Shown here: positions 63,485 to 64,000 of the stretch, piece after piece
Position numbering within the stretch: the first letter of the stretch is position 1
Layout: each line of letters starts with the position of its first letter
DNA from: Flavobacterium nackdongense
Lineage (GTDB): Bacteria; Bacteroidota; Bacteroidia; Flavobacteriales; Flavobacteriaceae
NCBI RefSeq assembly: GCF_004355225.1
Contig: NZ_CP037933.1
Span: 1,054,001 to 1,118,000 of the forward strand
Direction of reading: 5' to 3'
DNA length: 64,000 bases
Made by a program: the position numbers and the translations under genes
The notes under the pieces: model-generated
What the model saw: only the letters and a program-made list of their open reading frames with translations
What the model was told of the DNA's origin: nothing
Databases searched by the model: none

Positions 63485-63773
63485 TGTGTTACTATTATGT
63501 AAATGTTAATTATTTATCCTATTTAAATTTAGAAATTGACAAAAAAACAATACTAAAAAAACTGTTTTGACAGTTCATTAACAAAATACCTGATATTTTC
63601 CAAACTATTGATTAGTACCAATTCCTTTTTAGAACTTAGCTCTGGACGAGTGACAAATAGAAATTATAATTAAAAAATCATTATTGTCCGATTAAAATTG
63701 CAATGAAACTAAAATCGCCAGTAAATATCGTCCCTATGGACATTAAAAGGCGAATGATTTGTTTTTTAACTAC

Positions 63774-63820
63774 CAACATTTTACGCCTAACGGAGCGTAC
63801 CGCGTAGAGGTTAAATGTTG
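63774..63820. repeat. Intergenic inverted repeat near the right edge
   Basis: CAACATTT (63774-63781) and AAATGTTG (63813-63820) flank a GC-richer stretch (ACGCCTAACGGAGCGTACCGCG). It looks like part of a dispersed intergenic repeat. The rest of 63485-63970 shows no gene. Confidence 0.45.
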
Positions 63821-63970
63821 ACAGCAAGAAGATTGCGAATAGTACATTTGTCCCTCAGAGAATACACGTGTATTTGATCGGACAACGGTGCAAAAAAATA
63901 AAACCTTAAATTATTTAAAACCAATATCTTAAATTAACTGTTTGCTGTAAGGAGAAAGAAAACATAGAAA

Positions 63971-64000
63971 ATGAGCATAACCAACGGTTTCAAAATTGGA
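63971..64000 (+). CDS. Possible start of a plus-strand gene (partial)
   Basis: ATG at 63971 opens a frame (MSITNGFKIG) to the window edge. A purine-rich AGGAGAAAG lies about 20 nt ahead. Ten residues are too few to identify or confirm it. Confidence 0.2.
   Translation, partial: MSITNGFKIG

Noticed and set aside
35216..64000. SusC/SusD genes
   Set aside because: Looked for in the glucan locus; the only outer-membrane barrel is the glycosidase fusion and no SusD-like lipoprotein is present. The 53649 lipoprotein has beta-sandwich modules, not the SusD helical fold.
1..64000. CRISPR arrays, rRNA genes, integrases or complete insertion sequences
   Set aside because: No regularly spaced direct repeats, no rRNA sequence and no transposase or integrase frames were seen.

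Overview
The window looks like a chromosome segment from a member of Flavobacteriia, most likely Flavobacterium or a close relative. The evidence is AT-rich DNA, Bacteroidota-type promoters (TTG, about 19 nt, TAnnTTTG), type IX secretion (T9SS) C-terminal sorting domains, and gene content: a BlaI/M56 pair, an EF-G paralogue, a bacilliredoxin and a carbamoyltransferase-type arginine operon. No species call is possible from the sequence alone.

Layout. 1-6.1 kb: the tail of a membrane protein, a repeat element, an autoregulated blaI/blaR1-like pair, tRNA-Arg(ACG), a pentapeptide-repeat protein and an EF-G paralogue with altered GTPase motifs. 6.1-11.0 kb (minus): a fermentation cluster of pyruvate formate-lyase, its activating enzyme, an OFA-type MFS transporter (probably a formate/organic-anion carrier) and a small outer-membrane-like protein. 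11.5-16.7 kb: GMP reductase, serine hydroxymethyltransferase, fumarylacetoacetase, and a lipoprotein gene on a segment bounded by a duplication of the fumarylacetoacetase 3' end. 17.1-29.2 kb (plus): a long arginine/proline operon (GNAT, argG, argC, argD, fic, proA, proB, argF', argB, cupin, argE, argH) whose gaps are mostly filled by hairpins and dispersed repeats. Residue choice in ArgF' suggests the N-succinyl rather than the N-acetyl route. 29.3-35.0 kb: bacilliredoxin, ClpB, a patch of palindromes with RhuM/KilA-N genes and gene relics, and an aldo/keto reductase.

35.2-63.3 kb is one large minus-strand beta-glucan (laminarin-type) utilisation locus. It encodes secreted T9SS enzymes (GH81, GH16), T9SS and lipoprotein binding proteins, lipoprotein GH16 and GH17, a GH30, a cytosolic GH17, a GH149-like beta-1,3-glucan phosphorylase and a one-component sensor/regulator. 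Two unusual enzyme-transporter fusions stand out: a clan GH-A glycosidase fused to an outer-membrane beta-barrel, and an inner-membrane MFS sugar transporter fused to a GH17 domain. No SusC/SusD pair is visible. The model is that surface enzymes cut beta-1,3-glucan, the enzyme-barrel and MFS-enzyme fusions pass oligosaccharides across the two membranes, and cytosolic GH17 and GH149 finish degradation, the latter conserving energy as glucose-1-phosphate. Two near-identical boxes upstream of two of the locus's transcription units are candidate regulator sites.

Most interesting for follow-up: the paired transporter-enzyme fusions in a SusCD-less glucan locus; in-frame perfect palindromes inside the rhuM and kilA-N genes that recur as relics upstream; a family of about 166-bp elements with terminal inverted repeats; the fumarylacetoacetase 3'-end duplication; and the GTPase-altered EF-G paralogue.
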